DNA of 64,000 bases from Kutzneria buriramensis (lineage in GTDB: Bacteria; Actinomycetota; Actinomycetes; Mycobacteriales; Pseudonocardiaceae). The stretch covers positions 1 to 64,000 of the forward strand of contig NZ_QUNO01000030.1 in the NCBI RefSeq assembly GCF_003387475.1, written 5' to 3'. Below, piece by piece: positions 1 to 8,469 of the stretch. Made by a program: the position numbers and the translations under genes. Numbering within the stretch: position 1 is the first letter of the stretch; every line of letters begins with the position of its first letter. The notes beneath the pieces are model-generated. The model was given only the letters and a program-made list of their open reading frames with translations. It ran no database searches and was not told the DNA's origin.

Positions 1-92
1 AGGACCTGGACGGAGCGGGCAAGAGGGGGACGTCCGGTCTGCACAACACACCACCTGACTCAGACGGGGTGTTGCAACAACCACCTGACTTC

Positions 93-132
93 AAGGGGCT
101 TTCCCTGCGTTGAATGCAGGGAAAGCCCCCTT
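93..132. terminator. Long hairpin, GCAGGGAA family
   Basis: Inverted repeat: AAGGGGCTTTCCCTGC at 93-108 pairs with the complement at 116-132, with one bulged C and a 7-base loop. There is no clear T tract. It shares its loop (CGTTGA) and CAGGGAAAG arms with hairpins at 11343, 13954 and 27301. Probably a terminator or transcript-end structure near the end of the DUF1501 gene. Confidence 0.6.
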
Positions 133-149
133 CCATGCGTGGAGCCTGA

Positions 150-197
150 GCGGGCGGGGCTTGCTCGGGGCTGAGGGGCCGGGCAAGCGCCGCCCGC
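150..197 (-). terminator. Hairpin downstream of DUF1501 gene
   Basis: GCGGGCGGGGCTTGC (150-164) pairs with GCAAGCGCCGCCCGC (183-197) with one mismatch. It lies 20 bases past the stop of the minus-strand gene. It is a likely terminator, but lacks a T tract. Confidence 0.5.
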
Positions 198-217
198 GGT
201 CTAGGCGGCCAAGAGGG

Positions 218-1429
218 TCATGTGGCCAGCAGGCCGCTGACGGTGTTGTCGTGGCCGGACAGGACCTTGCCGGGGTCCTCGCCCAGGACGTCCCGCAGCA
301 TGGTGGCGTAGACGTCGCGGAAGTCCGTGCTCTCCTTGAGGTCCCCGTTGTCCAGGTCGGTGAGGCTGGGCTGCTCCCCGAAGAAGAAGCCGCCCTTGAC
401 CGAGCTGCCGATGACGAAGACCGGCCCGGCGGTGCCGTGATCGGTGCCGTCGCTGGCGTTCGCGCCGACCCGCCGCCCGAACTCGGAGTACACGAGCACC
501 ACGACCTGCTTGCCCCGGTCGGTCTTGCTCATCCGGTCCACGAACGCCGACAGCGCCTGGTCGAGCTCGGTGAGCAGCCGCTGCTGCGTGCCCTTCTCGT
601 CGGCATGGGTGTCGAATCCGCCCAGTGACACCGAGTACGCCCGCGTCGGCGCGCCCGCCTCGACCAGCCCGCCGACGACGTCCAGCTGCGCCGCCAACTG
701 CCCGGTGTTGCCCGCCTTGGCGTTGTCGGGCTTCATGTCCGGCCCCAGCTTGGTGGCGGTGGTGTGCAGGTCGGCGATGGACCGAGCGACCCTCGCCTGG
801 TCCGGCAGCTCCCCCGACTGTGGTTGCCCCATCAGGGAGAACGACTTGCCGAGCGCGCCGGTCGGCAGCTTGAGACCGGCCACGGGCAGCGTCGCGCCGG
901 CGGCCCGCTGCCCGGCCATCAGCGGCGGCAGCACGGGTTCGATCGCCACGGCCCGCAGCGGGTCGTCGCCGGTCACGTCCAGCCACCGCCCCAGCCACCC
1001 GGTCTGCTGCGGGGTGTCCGGCGACGCGGTCTGCCAGATCGCCATGGACCGGAAGTGGCTGTGGTCGGGCTTGGGGTAGCCGACCCCGCGCACGATGGCC
1101 AGCCGCTTGTCGTCCCAGAGGTTCTTCAGCCCCTTCATACCGGGGTTGAGGCCCAGCCCGTCGCCGAGATCCAGCACCTCGTGCGGCTGGTACGCCAGAT
1201 CCGGCCGCGCCTTCTGGTACGCCGGATCCGAGGCCGGGATCACGGTGTTCAGGCCGTCGTTGCCGCCGTAGAGCGTGCACACGACCAGCACGCCGGCGTC
1301 CGGGCGCAGCGGGTTCTGGGCGGCGGCGGTCATCAGGTCGGACCAGGTGACTGCGGTGGCCCCGCCGGCCAGCGCGCCCGCGCCGACGACGCCGCTGGCG
1401 ATGATGAAGCCGCGTCGGCTGATTCTCAT
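218..1429 (-). CDS. DUF1501 family secreted protein
   Basis: 403 residues. The N-terminus has a Tat-type signal, SRRGFI at residues 4-9, followed by a Gly/Ala-rich hydrophobic stretch, so export in folded form is expected. The body has DUF1501 hallmarks: YGGNDGLNT early and GGFDTH, YSEFGRR and DHGTAGP later. These proteins belong to the alkaline-phosphatase-like/sulfatase-like superfamily; the substrate is unknown. The ATG overlaps the stop of the upstream DUF1800 gene (ATGA), so the two are co-translated, the usual pairing of these families. The family identity is clear; the function is not known. Confidence 0.85.
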   Translation of the reverse strand: MRISRRGFIIASGVVGAGALAGGATAVTWSDLMTAAAQNPLRPDAGVLVVCTLYGGNDGLNTVIPASDPAYQKARPDLAYQPHEVLDLGDGLGLNPGMKGLKNLWDDKRLAIVRGVGYPKPDHSHFRSMAIWQTASPDTPQQTGWLGRWLDVTGDDPLRAVAIEPVLPPLMAGQRAAGATLPVAGLKLPTGALGKSFSLMGQPQSGELPDQARVARSIADLHTTATKLGPDMKPDNAKAGNTGQLAAQLDVVGGLVEAGAPTRAYSVSLGGFDTHADEKGTQQRLLTELDQALSAFVDRMSKTDRGKQVVVLVYSEFGRRVGANASDGTDHGTAGPVFVIGSSVKGGFFFGEQPSLTDLDNGDLKESTDFRDVYATMLRDVLGEDPGKVLSGHDNTVSGLLAT

Positions 1430-2706
1430 TGGCTCACCACGTATTCCGGCGCGCAGGCCGCCATCGCGACCAGCTGCGCCCCTTGGATGCCGGCCAGCGC
1501 CGCGGTGCTCCGCTGACTCCACGTGTCGACGCCGAGCGCCTGCCCGGCGGCCGCGGCGGTGGTGACGTGCGCCACGTCGGCGTGCTCGGCGATCAGCTGC
1601 GCCAGGTGCAGCCGGGCCAGCCCGGCCGACGTGGTCAGCCAGGACTGGGCCGCCGGCCAGCCGCCCACACTCGGCGGCTCGAACGGCACCTGTCCCAAGC
1701 CGCGCAGGCCCGCCTCCAACTGCGTGACCGGCAGCTTGGACGGCTGCACGCCCAGCACCCGCATCAGGCCGACCGCCCACTCCACCGGCTGCTTGACCAG
1801 TGTCGTCGCCGGGTCCCGGAACGCCGGTTCGGCCAGCACGGCCCGCAGCAGCCCCCCGATGGACCGCTGCGGACCGTAGCCCGCGACCAGCCGGTCCAGC
1901 GCGTCCGCCGGCGGCGGGGTGGCGCTCACCAACCGGAACCACATCCGGCCCGCCACGAAACGCGGCGAGTCCGGACGATTCAGCACGATGTCGACAAATC
2001 CATCGGCGTCGAGATTTCCCGTGATTCCCAACACGGTCTTGCTGCCGTTGTCGTGTCGTTTGGGTACCAACGAGGCCACGCCGGTGGTGCGGTTCACCGT
2101 CCAGCCGGTGAGCGCCCGGGCGGCCTCGCGCACGTCGGTCTCGGTGTAGCGGTCCACGCCGAGCGTGAACAGCTCCATGAACTCCCTGGCCAGGTTCTCG
2201 TTGGCCGCGCCCACCTTGTTCTGCTCGCCGTCCAGCCACACCAGCATGGCCGGGTCGACGATCATCGCCTTGGCCAGCGGGGTGAAGTCCCCGCCGCCCA
2301 TGCTCCGGAACGATTGGTTCTGGCGCAGCATCAGGTGGGCGCTGTGCACCTTCTGCACGCTGGTGGCGAAATGCCCGTGCCAGAACCAGGTCAGGCGCTC
2401 GGGCAGCGCGGACGCGGTGCCGGCCATCCGGTCCAGCCACCACTGGGCGGCCGCAACCTGCTGCTGGCGCAACGTCTTCTGCCGCTGCTTGCGCTCGGCG
2501 GTGCTGGCTTTCTGTTTGCCGCCAACGGGTGCGGGTTCCGCGCCCAGGTCCGGCAGCGGCGTGGTGTCCGGCGTCTGGGCCAGCACGTGCTCGCACGCCG
2601 CCGCAAACCCGCCGGCAGCGAGCGTGTCCAGCTCGCCCGGTCGGGGACCGAACCCGAAGCGGTCCAGCAGTCGCCGGGTGGCGGCTCGGTCGTCTAATTG
2701 CGGCAC
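1426..2706 (-). CDS. DUF1800 family protein
   Basis: 426 residues. It begins near RRLLDRFGFGP, the typical start of DUF1800 proteins, and contains LTWFWHGHF and NENLAREFMELFTLG, which are characteristic of the family. DUF1800 genes usually precede a DUF1501 gene, as here with a four-base overlap. The function is unknown; a role with the exported DUF1501 partner is inferred. The proposed start is GTG at 2706, with no obvious Shine-Dalgarno, so the true start could be slightly internal. No signal peptide is visible from this start. Confidence 0.85.
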   Translation of the reverse strand: MPQLDDRAATRRLLDRFGFGPRPGELDTLAAGGFAAACEHVLAQTPDTTPLPDLGAEPAPVGGKQKASTAERKQRQKTLRQQQVAAAQWWLDRMAGTASALPERLTWFWHGHFATSVQKVHSAHLMLRQNQSFRSMGGGDFTPLAKAMIVDPAMLVWLDGEQNKVGAANENLAREFMELFTLGVDRYTETDVREAARALTGWTVNRTTGVASLVPKRHDNGSKTVLGITGNLDADGFVDIVLNRPDSPRFVAGRMWFRLVSATPPPADALDRLVAGYGPQRSIGGLLRAVLAEPAFRDPATTLVKQPVEWAVGLMRVLGVQPSKLPVTQLEAGLRGLGQVPFEPPSVGGWPAAQSWLTTSAGLARLHLAQLIAEHADVAHVTTAAAAGQALGVDTWSQRSTAALAGIQGAQLVAMAACAPEYVVSQ

Positions 2707-2724
2707 ACGGAGATCGTGCGCGAA

Positions 2725-2755
2725 AACGGCCCCGGACAGAATGCCCGGGGCCGTT
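2725..2755 (-). terminator. Terminator hairpin
   Basis: Perfect 11-bp stem, AACGGCCCCGG (2725-2735) with its complement (2745-2755), 9-base loop. On the minus strand it is followed by TT then CG, so it is oriented to end the ctaC-ctaF transcript before the DUF1800 gene. Confidence 0.6.
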
Positions 2756-2803
2756 CGCTCAGTAGGTCTTCAGGTGCGGCCACGCCGGTGCCTGGACCGC
2801 AGG

Positions 2804-2840
2804 CTCATGTCGATCGAGTCTGTTCATCGATCGACATGAG
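2804..2840. repeat. Perfect 14-bp dyad
   Basis: CTCATGTCGATCGA (2804-2817) and its exact complement (2827-2840) flank 9 bases. It lies 62 bases beyond the ctaF stop. No T tract follows, so it may be a second transcript-end structure or a protein-binding dyad. Confidence 0.5.
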
Positions 2841-2902
2841 ACAAGGGAAGGCAGCGGCGCGGCCGCACCCCGCGCAGAACGCGCGGGGACAAGCACAGCT
2901 TC

Positions 2903-3301
2903 TCACTCGTGGTTGGGACCGGTGTGGTACTCGAACACCAGACCGCCCACGGAGATCAGGATCAGCACCACCATGATCACGATCATCCACACCTGGAAGA
3001 ACGCCAGCGACAGCGCGCCGATCGCGGCGGACAGCGCGATGGCGAACGGCCAGTAGCTGCCCGGGCTGAAGAAGCCCAGCTCGCCGGCGCCGTCGCTGAT
3101 CTCCGCCTCGGTGTCGTCCTCCGGACGCTCCGGGATGCGGCGGGCCACGAACCGGAAGTAGGTGCCGGTGATCAGGCACAGGCCGCCGGTCAGGGTGAGC
3201 GCGACGATGCCGACCGGCTCCTTGGCCCACACGCCGTAGACCACGGCCATGATGAAGCAGAAGCCCGCGACGATCTCGAAGATCCTGGATTCAATCTTCA
3301 T
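2903..3301 (-). CDS. ctaF: Cytochrome c oxidase subunit IV (actinobacterial)
   Basis: 132 residues with two hydrophobic hairpins: about residues 8-55 (two helices) and about 86-125 (two helices), separated by an acidic loop (RPEDDTEAEISDGAG). This is the small four-helix subunit IV typical of actinobacterial aa3 oxidase, part of the bc1-aa3 supercomplex in the plasma membrane. The start ATG at 3301 is chosen because MKIESRIFE is the conserved N-terminus and GAGGAACC lies upstream. It follows ctaC by 10 bases, so the two form one operon. Confidence 0.88.
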   Translation of the reverse strand: MKIESRIFEIVAGFCFIMAVVYGVWAKEPVGIVALTLTGGLCLITGTYFRFVARRIPERPEDDTEAEISDGAGELGFFSPGSYWPFAIALSAAIGALSLAFFQVWMIVIMVVLILISVGGLVFEYHTGPNHE

Positions 3302-3311
3302 CGGTGGTTCC

Positions 3312-4226
3312 TCAGCTTCCGGTCCGCGAGGTGCGGTCCGTGTTGAACGGGTGCGTGGTCGTGGCCTGCGGGGCGCACAGGTCGCCACAGTTCATCTCGG
3401 CCAGCGCCTCGGCCGCGGTGTACGGCTTGCCCGTCTTGGCGTTCAGCTTGGTCCGCAGCTGCATGTACTGCTGGAACTCCTCGTCCGGCAGCGCCCGCAC
3501 CTCGAAGTTCATGCCCGAGTGGTACGCGCCGCACAGCTCGGCGCAGTGGCCCACGAACGCGCCGGTCTGGTCGATCGTGTTCTGGAAGGACGAGTCCTGG
3601 TTGTTCTTGTCCGGGTCCGGGAACACGTCCCGCTTGAAGTTGAACGCCGGCACCCAGAACGAGTGGATGACGTCCGTCGACAGCAGGTTGTACTGGATCC
3701 ACTTGTTCGTGGGCAGCACCAGCAGCGGGATCTCGCTGCTCGACCCGACCGTGGACACCGGGTTGCCGTCCGGGGTCTTGTAGTCGTCGTACTTGAACTC
3801 CCAGTTCCACTGGAAGCCGATGACCTCGACCGTGACGTCCGGCTTGTGGCTCTTGTCCGTGACGTAGTTCTCGGTGGTGGCGGTGAAGTAGAACAGCACC
3901 GCGACGATGACCACCGGGATGACCGTGTAGACGATCTCCAGCGGGTGGTTGTACTGCAGCTGCTTGGGCAGCTCCTCGCCGCGCTTGCGGTGGAAGACCA
4001 CCGGCCACAGGATCAGGATCGCGACGATCAGGCCGACGACGAGCGCGGCGATCACCGACCCGGTCCACAGGTCGCGCATCGAATCGGCCTGCGGCGTGAT
4101 GCCCTGCGGCCAACCGAAGCGAAGGACCTCGTCGGTCGAACAGCCGCTTGCGGCAACCGCGACCAGGCCGGCAAGCCCGGCGAGTTTGGCGACCCGTGCT
4201 TTCCGGGAGCCCTCCATCAGGCGCAC
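3312..4226 (-). CDS. ctaC: Cytochrome c oxidase subunit II
   Basis: 304 residues. An N-terminal lipoprotein signal ends at a lipobox with Cys29 (VAASGC). Two TM helices (about 55-77 and 98-117) precede the extracytoplasmic cupredoxin domain. The CuA ligands are all visible: His188 (VIHSFW), Cys228, Cys232, His236 and Met239 (CAELCGAYHSGM). It accepts electrons from cytochrome c/cc in the bc1-aa3 branch. The start is GTG at 4226, because GAGGAGG lies 9 bases before it; an ATG three codons later is possible. It is transcribed away from asnB across a 289-base divergent region (4227-4515) in which I see no further gene. Confidence 0.93.
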   Translation of the reverse strand: MRLMEGSRKARVAKLAGLAGLVAVAASGCSTDEVLRFGWPQGITPQADSMRDLWTGSVIAALVVGLIVAILILWPVVFHRKRGEELPKQLQYNHPLEIVYTVIPVVIVAVLFYFTATTENYVTDKSHKPDVTVEVIGFQWNWEFKYDDYKTPDGNPVSTVGSSSEIPLLVLPTNKWIQYNLLSTDVIHSFWVPAFNFKRDVFPDPDKNNQDSSFQNTIDQTGAFVGHCAELCGAYHSGMNFEVRALPDEEFQQYMQLRTKLNAKTGKPYTAAEALAEMNCGDLCAPQATTTHPFNTDRTSRTGS

Positions 4227-4515
4227 TGCTCGCTGCCTCCTCGGTGACGGGCCTCTGGCGTGATCCCACGCCAGCCGCTGCTCAGCAGCGGTGACGGCAC
4301 CCCGCCGTCAGTCAGACCGGAGCCTAACCCAGGCGGTTCTCGGCCACCGTTCGGGGGTGATCGCAACGGGGTCGCCGGGCAACGACCGGCCGGGCTGCGT
4401 CGTCCACCAAGCGGTAACGGCACGATGCGCCGGTCGGCCGCCGGGCCGCCATGGGCATACTGGGCGGCGACCCCCGGTGCGGTAGTGCCCTGTCGATGAG
4501 AGGTGCGTTCAGGAC

Positions 4516-6444
4516 GTGTGCGGGCTGCTTGGACTGATCTGTCCCACTGAGAGCGCGGCCGCGGCCGCGCGTCCGGCGCTGACCGGGGCCCTGCGCTGCC
4601 AGCGGCACCGCGGCCCGGACGAGGTCGCCACCTGGCAGGGCGGCGAGGTCGTGTTCGGCTTCAACCGGCTGGCCATCATCGACCTGGAGCACTCCCACCA
4701 GCCGCTGCTGTGGGGCCCGCCCGGGCAGGAGAACCGCTACGCGCTGGCCTTCAACGGCGAGATCTACAACTACATCGAGCTGCGGGCGGAGCTGATCGAG
4801 CGGTTCGGCGCCCAGTTCCACACCGACGGCGACAGCGAGGTGATCGTCGCCGCGTACCACTTCCTGGGCCCGGCGGCGGTGTCCCGGCTGCGCGGCATGT
4901 TCGCGTTCATGATCTGGGACAGCGAGCGCCGGACCATCTTCGGCGCGCGCGACCCGTTCGGCATCAAGCCGCTGTACTACGCGTCCGGCCCCGGTGGCAT
5001 CGCCATGTCCAGCGAGAAGAAGAGCCTGCTGGAGCTGGCCGACACCCTGGGCATCGAGCCCAAGCTGGACCGCCGGGCGCTGCAGCACTACCTGATCCTG
5101 CAGTACGTGCCCGAGCCCGAGTCGCTGAACACGCACATCCGGCGCATCGAGTCCGGCACGTCGTTCACCTTCTCCCCCGGCGGCGAGATCGTCACCGAGC
5201 GGTACTTCACGCCGAAGTTCCGCCCGCGCGTGATGCACGGCCCGGCCGACGCCACCAAGCTGTACGCCGACATCGCCGACGCGCTGCGCGACTCGGTGGC
5301 CAAGCACATGCGCGCGGACGTGACCGTCGGCTCGTTCCTGTCCGGCGGCATCGACTCCACCGTGATCGCGGCGCTGGCCAAGGAGCACAACCCGGACCTG
5401 ATCGCCTTCACCACCGGCTTCGAGCGGGCCGGATTCTCCGAGGTGGACGTGGCCGCCGAGTCGGCCGCGGCGATCGGAGTGAAGCACGTGGTCCGGACCG
5501 TGTCGGCGGCCGAGATGATGGAGGCCGTGCCGCTGATCACCTGGTATCTGGACGATCCGGTGGCCGACCCGGCGCTGGTGCCGCTGTGGTTCATCGCCCG
5601 CGAGGCCCGCCAGCACGTGAAGGTGGTGCTGTCCGGCGAGGGCGCGGACGAGCTGTTCGGCGGGTACACGATCTACCGCGAGCCGCTGTCGCTGGCGCCG
5701 TTCGAGAAGGTGCCGGGCGCGCTGCGCAAGGCCATGGGCCGGGTCTCCACCCGTATCCCCGAGGGCGTGCGCGGCAAGGACCTGCTGCGCCGCGGCGCGC
5801 TGACGCTGGAGCAGCGCTACTACGGTAACGCGCGCATCTTCCGCGACGACCAGCTGCGGTCGGTGCTGCGGACGTACAGCTCGTCGGTGACGCACGCCGA
5901 CGCCACCGCCAAGCCGTACCGCGAGTCGGTGGACTGGGACCCGGTGAGCCGGATGCAGCACGTGGACCTGTTCACCTGGCTGCGCGGCGACATCCTGGTC
6001 AAGGCCGACAAGATGACCATGGCCAACTCGCTGGAGCTGCGGGTGCCGTTCCTGGACCACGAGGTCTTCAAGATCGCCTCACAGGTTCCGATGGAGCAGA
6101 AGATCACCCGCGAGACCACCAAGTTCGCGCTGCGGCGGGCCATCGCCGACATCATCCCGGCGCACGTGATCAACCGGCGCAAGCTGGGCTTCCCGGTGCC
6201 GATCCGGCACTGGCTGCGCGAGGACATGCACCCCTGGGCGCTGGACATCGTGCGCCAGTCGCAGACCGACCACCTGATCGACAAGCAGGCGGTGCTGGCG
6301 ATGATCGAGGAGCACCGGACCGGCGGCATGGACCACAGCCGCCGCATCTGGGCGCTGCTGATGTTCATGATCTGGCACGGCATCTTCACCGAGGGCCGGA
6401 TCAAGCCGGTCATCCCGGAGCCGCAGTACCCGGTCCGCCTGTGA
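4516..6444 (+). CDS. asnB: Asparagine synthase (glutamine-hydrolysing)
   Basis: 642 residues. The protein begins MCGLLG, so Cys2 is the N-terminal nucleophile of the class II glutaminase domain (about residues 1-220, with RHRGPDE and FNGEIYNY). The C-terminal synthetase domain holds the ATP-pyrophosphatase loop SGGIDST and the aspartate-binding region SGEGADELFGGY. It makes asparagine from aspartate, glutamine and ATP in the cytosol. The start is GTG at 4516 because Cys must be residue 2. It is a single gene between ctaC and adoK, as in mycobacteria, and ends at strong hairpins at 6502 and 6583. Confidence 0.93.
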   Translation: MCGLLGLICPTESAAAAARPALTGALRCQRHRGPDEVATWQGGEVVFGFNRLAIIDLEHSHQPLLWGPPGQENRYALAFNGEIYNYIELRAELIERFGAQFHTDGDSEVIVAAYHFLGPAAVSRLRGMFAFMIWDSERRTIFGARDPFGIKPLYYASGPGGIAMSSEKKSLLELADTLGIEPKLDRRALQHYLILQYVPEPESLNTHIRRIESGTSFTFSPGGEIVTERYFTPKFRPRVMHGPADATKLYADIADALRDSVAKHMRADVTVGSFLSGGIDSTVIAALAKEHNPDLIAFTTGFERAGFSEVDVAAESAAAIGVKHVVRTVSAAEMMEAVPLITWYLDDPVADPALVPLWFIAREARQHVKVVLSGEGADELFGGYTIYREPLSLAPFEKVPGALRKAMGRVSTRIPEGVRGKDLLRRGALTLEQRYYGNARIFRDDQLRSVLRTYSSSVTHADATAKPYRESVDWDPVSRMQHVDLFTWLRGDILVKADKMTMANSLELRVPFLDHEVFKIASQVPMEQKITRETTKFALRRAIADIIPAHVINRRKLGFPVPIRHWLREDMHPWALDIVRQSQTDHLIDKQAVLAMIEEHRTGGMDHSRRIWALLMFMIWHGIFTEGRIKPVIPEPQYPVRL

Positions 6445-6467
6445 CTTTGCCGCGCGTTCCGCGCGGG

Positions 6468-6567
6468 GCGAGGTCGCTCTGATCCGGCCTCTTCGCCTAG
6501 TCCGGGAAAATCGCTGAAAAGACGCGATTTTCCCGGCCCGCGACTCCAGAGACCGGCGCGACCTCGC
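6468..6567. terminator. Compound hairpin with TGAAAAGAC loop
   Basis: The inner stem is perfect over 13 bp: CCGGGAAAATCGC (6502-6514) with 6524-6536, loop TGAAAAGAC. An outer 10-bp stem pairs GCGAGGTCGC (6468-6477) with 6558-6567. A similar two-tier structure with loop TGGAAAGAC lies after lipA (34068-34157). Confidence 0.5.
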
Positions 6568-6582
6568 GGCCCTGCCGGCCTG

Positions 6583-6615
6583 AAAAGGCCCCGTCCAGGT
6601 GGACGGGGCCTTTTT
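6583..6615. terminator. Bidirectional intrinsic terminator (asnB/adoK)
   Basis: AAAAGGCCCCGTCC (6583-6596) pairs with GGACGGGGCCTTTT, 4-base loop, followed by a run of T on the plus strand and T from the A run on the minus strand. It is a classic terminator between the convergent asnB and adoK genes. Confidence 0.85.
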
Positions 6616-6664
6616 CTGCCTGAAACCTACATTCGGTGTGTCTGTGAGCGCGACTCGCGGGGGC
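6616..6664 (-). repeat. 3'-end repeat element, copy 1
   Basis: In the sense of adoK it starts directly after the stop codon with CCCCCGCGAGTCGCGCTCAC and ends near ACACCGAATGTAGG followed by TTTCAGGCAG. It is nearly identical to the copy at 47857-47908. See findings for the family. Confidence 0.75.
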
Positions 6665-7642
6665 TCAGGCGGGGAGGATGGCGGCGACCTCGGTGGCGGC
6701 CTCGGGGCCGAAGGCGTCGGAGAGGCGGCTCAGGGCCTTGACGCGGTCGAAGGCCCACTCCTGGGGGCCGTTGACCTCCAGGACGTGCACGGCGACCAGC
6801 GCGCCGAGCTGGGCGGCACGCTCCAGGCCCAGGCCGCAGGACACGGCGGCCAGGAAGCCGGCGCGGAAGCCGTCGCCGACGCCGGTGGGGTCGACCTTGG
6901 CCAGCTCGGGCACGGCCGGCACCTGGAGCGCGCCGACCTCGCGGCCGACGATCTCCACGCCCTTCTCGCCGAGGGTGGTGACGCGCATCTCCACCTTGTC
7001 CAGGATCTCGGCCTCGGTCCAGCCGGTCTTGCGGAGCACCAGCTCCCACTCGTAGTCGTTGCTGAACAGGTACTTCGCCCCGACGACGAAGCGGCGCACC
7101 TGGTCGCCGTCCATCCGGGCCAGCTGCTGCGACGGGTCGACGGCGAAGGCCAGGCCGCGCTGCCGGCACTCGTCGGCGTGCTGGATCATCGCGTCGGGGT
7201 CGGTGGGGCTGAGCAGCACCAGGTCCAGGCCGCCGACGCGGTCGGCGATGGCGCCGATCTCGACCATGCCGGTCTCGGCCATCGCGCCCGTGTAGAACGA
7301 GGCGATCTGGTTCATGTCGTCGTCGGTGGTGCACATGAACCGGGCGGTGTGCTTCAGGTCGGACACGTAGACGGACTGGCAGTCCACGCCGTGCCGCTCC
7401 AGCCAGGCGCGGTAGTCGTCGAAGTCCTTGCCGACGGCGCCGCCCAGGACCGGCCGCTGCCCCAGCACACCCATGCCGAACGCGATGTTCGCGCCGACGC
7501 CGCCCCGGCGCACCACCAGGTCGTCGACCAGGAAGCTCAGCGACACGCGGTCCAGCCGCTCGGCCACCAGCTGCTCGGTGAACTTGCCCGGGAAGTGCAT
7601 GAGGTGGTCGGCGGCGATACTGCCGATGACAGCGACGGGCAC
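6665..7642 (-). CDS. adoK: Adenosine kinase, PfkB family
   Basis: 325 residues. It is a ribokinase/PfkB-fold sugar kinase closely resembling mycobacterial AdoK: GSIAADHLMHFPG at the N-terminus, the GG substrate motif at RRGGVGANIAFG, and the C-terminal DPTGVGDGFRAGF containing the catalytic Asp and anion hole. It phosphorylates adenosine to AMP (purine salvage) in the cytosol. The start is GTG at 7642: GGGGAG lies 7 bases upstream and the family begins at the first strand (VAVIGS); a GTG 11 codons earlier is less likely. The position between asnB and the HesB gene matches mycobacterial order. Confidence 0.88.
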   Translation of the reverse strand: MPVAVIGSIAADHLMHFPGKFTEQLVAERLDRVSLSFLVDDLVVRRGGVGANIAFGMGVLGQRPVLGGAVGKDFDDYRAWLERHGVDCQSVYVSDLKHTARFMCTTDDDMNQIASFYTGAMAETGMVEIGAIADRVGGLDLVLLSPTDPDAMIQHADECRQRGLAFAVDPSQQLARMDGDQVRRFVVGAKYLFSNDYEWELVLRKTGWTEAEILDKVEMRVTTLGEKGVEIVGREVGALQVPAVPELAKVDPTGVGDGFRAGFLAAVSCGLGLERAAQLGALVAVHVLEVNGPQEWAFDRVKALSRLSDAFGPEAATEVAAILPA

Positions 7643-7760
7643 TGTGGTTCTCCCCGATCTCGACTGGTCGGCCACCCGGTCGGGTGGACTGTTCCGGGTT
7701 CGAAAGACTACCGATTGGTAACGGATACCGATGGGGTGTCCCTCGACCTACGGTCTTGTC

Positions 7761-7928
7761 GTGACCACCCCAGAACCCGTTTCACTGGATCAGCTCATCG
7801 ACGACTGCGCCGACATCCCGGGCGCGCTCCGGCAGCTGGTCCGCCCGCTGCCGTCCCCGCGCCAGGCCGCCCCGTGGCGGGTCGACGAGACGTGCGTCGC
7901 CCAGGTCAGCGGCCTCGACGACTACTGA
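7761..7928 (+). CDS. Small conserved-looking protein, 55 aa
   Basis: 55 residues, acidic, from GTG at 7761. The sequence ends APWRVDETCVAQVSGLDDY. I do not recognise the family. Support for a real gene: a divergent position from adoK with its own upstream space, normal codon use for the window, and a strong intrinsic terminator 9 bases after the stop. No clear Shine-Dalgarno, so the transcript may be leaderless. No membrane segment or known motif; one cysteine. Confidence 0.55.
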   Translation: MTTPEPVSLDQLIDDCADIPGALRQLVRPLPSPRQAAPWRVDETCVAQVSGLDDY

Positions 7929-7936
7929 CACGCGAG

Positions 7937-7965
7937 AAGGGCCGCCTCCGAGGGAGGCGGCCCTT
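7937..7965 (+). terminator. Intrinsic terminator
   Basis: AAGGGCCGCCTCC (7937-7949) pairs with GGAGGCGGCCCTT (7953-7965), with T/A runs on both sides. It can serve the small gene on the left and the HesB gene transcribed towards it. Confidence 0.8.
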
Positions 7966-8004
7966 TCAGCCCAAGGGGCTCGTTCAGACTCCAAGCTCGT
8001 TCGA

Positions 8005-8379
8005 TCAGTGGAACGAGTCGCCGCAGGCGCACGAGCCGCCCGCGTTCGGGTTGTCGATCGTGAAGCCCTGCTTCTCGATGGTGTCCACGAAGTCGATCGT
8101 GGCGCCCTGGAGGTACGGCGCGCTCATCCGGTCCACGGCCACCTTCAGGCCGTTGAAGTCGCGGAGCAGGTCGCCGTCGAGGCTGCGCTCGTCGAAGAAC
8201 AGCTGGTAGCGCAGACCCGCACAGCCACCGGGCTGGACGGCGATGCGCAGGTGCATGTCATCGCGCCCCTCCTGCTCGAGCAGCGCCTTGGCCTTGCTGG
8301 CAGCGGTGTCGGTGAGCTCGACGCCGTGCGTCTGCTCCTCGACCGGCGTGCCCTGCGAGGCGGTGTCCTGGACGGTCAT
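8005..8379 (-). CDS. erpA: Iron-sulfur carrier, HesB/IscA/ErpA family
   Basis: 124 residues. It has the A-type carrier fold with the three conserved cysteines: one in PGGCAGLRY and two in GGSCACGDSFH at the C-terminus. These bind a 2Fe-2S or 4Fe-4S cluster and pass it to apo-proteins. The start is ATG at 8379 with GAGGGAGA just upstream. LipA further along needs Fe-S clusters, so a carrier in this block makes sense, but the link is only positional. The symbol is by family; the exact paralogue (ErpA or another A-type carrier) is not certain. Confidence 0.88.
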   Translation of the reverse strand: MTVQDTASQGTPVEEQTHGVELTDTAASKAKALLEQEGRDDMHLRIAVQPGGCAGLRYQLFFDERSLDGDLLRDFNGLKVAVDRMSAPYLQGATIDFVDTIEKQGFTIDNPNAGGSCACGDSFH

Positions 8380-8469
8380 GGCTCTCCCTCGACGTCCTGC
8401 GTAGTCCTGTCCTTCACGGTCCAACGCAGAACGGGTCGACGTTCATTCCTCACCCCATGGTGACACAGG

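Noticed and set aside
93-132. CRISPR-like repeats
   Set aside because: Repeats in the window are dispersed hairpins or a single four-unit tandem array without unique spacers, and no cas gene is present.
201-1280. Minus-strand frame over the DUF1501 gene
   Set aside because: Arg/Ala-rich shadow in another frame; DUF1501 motifs are in the chosen frame.
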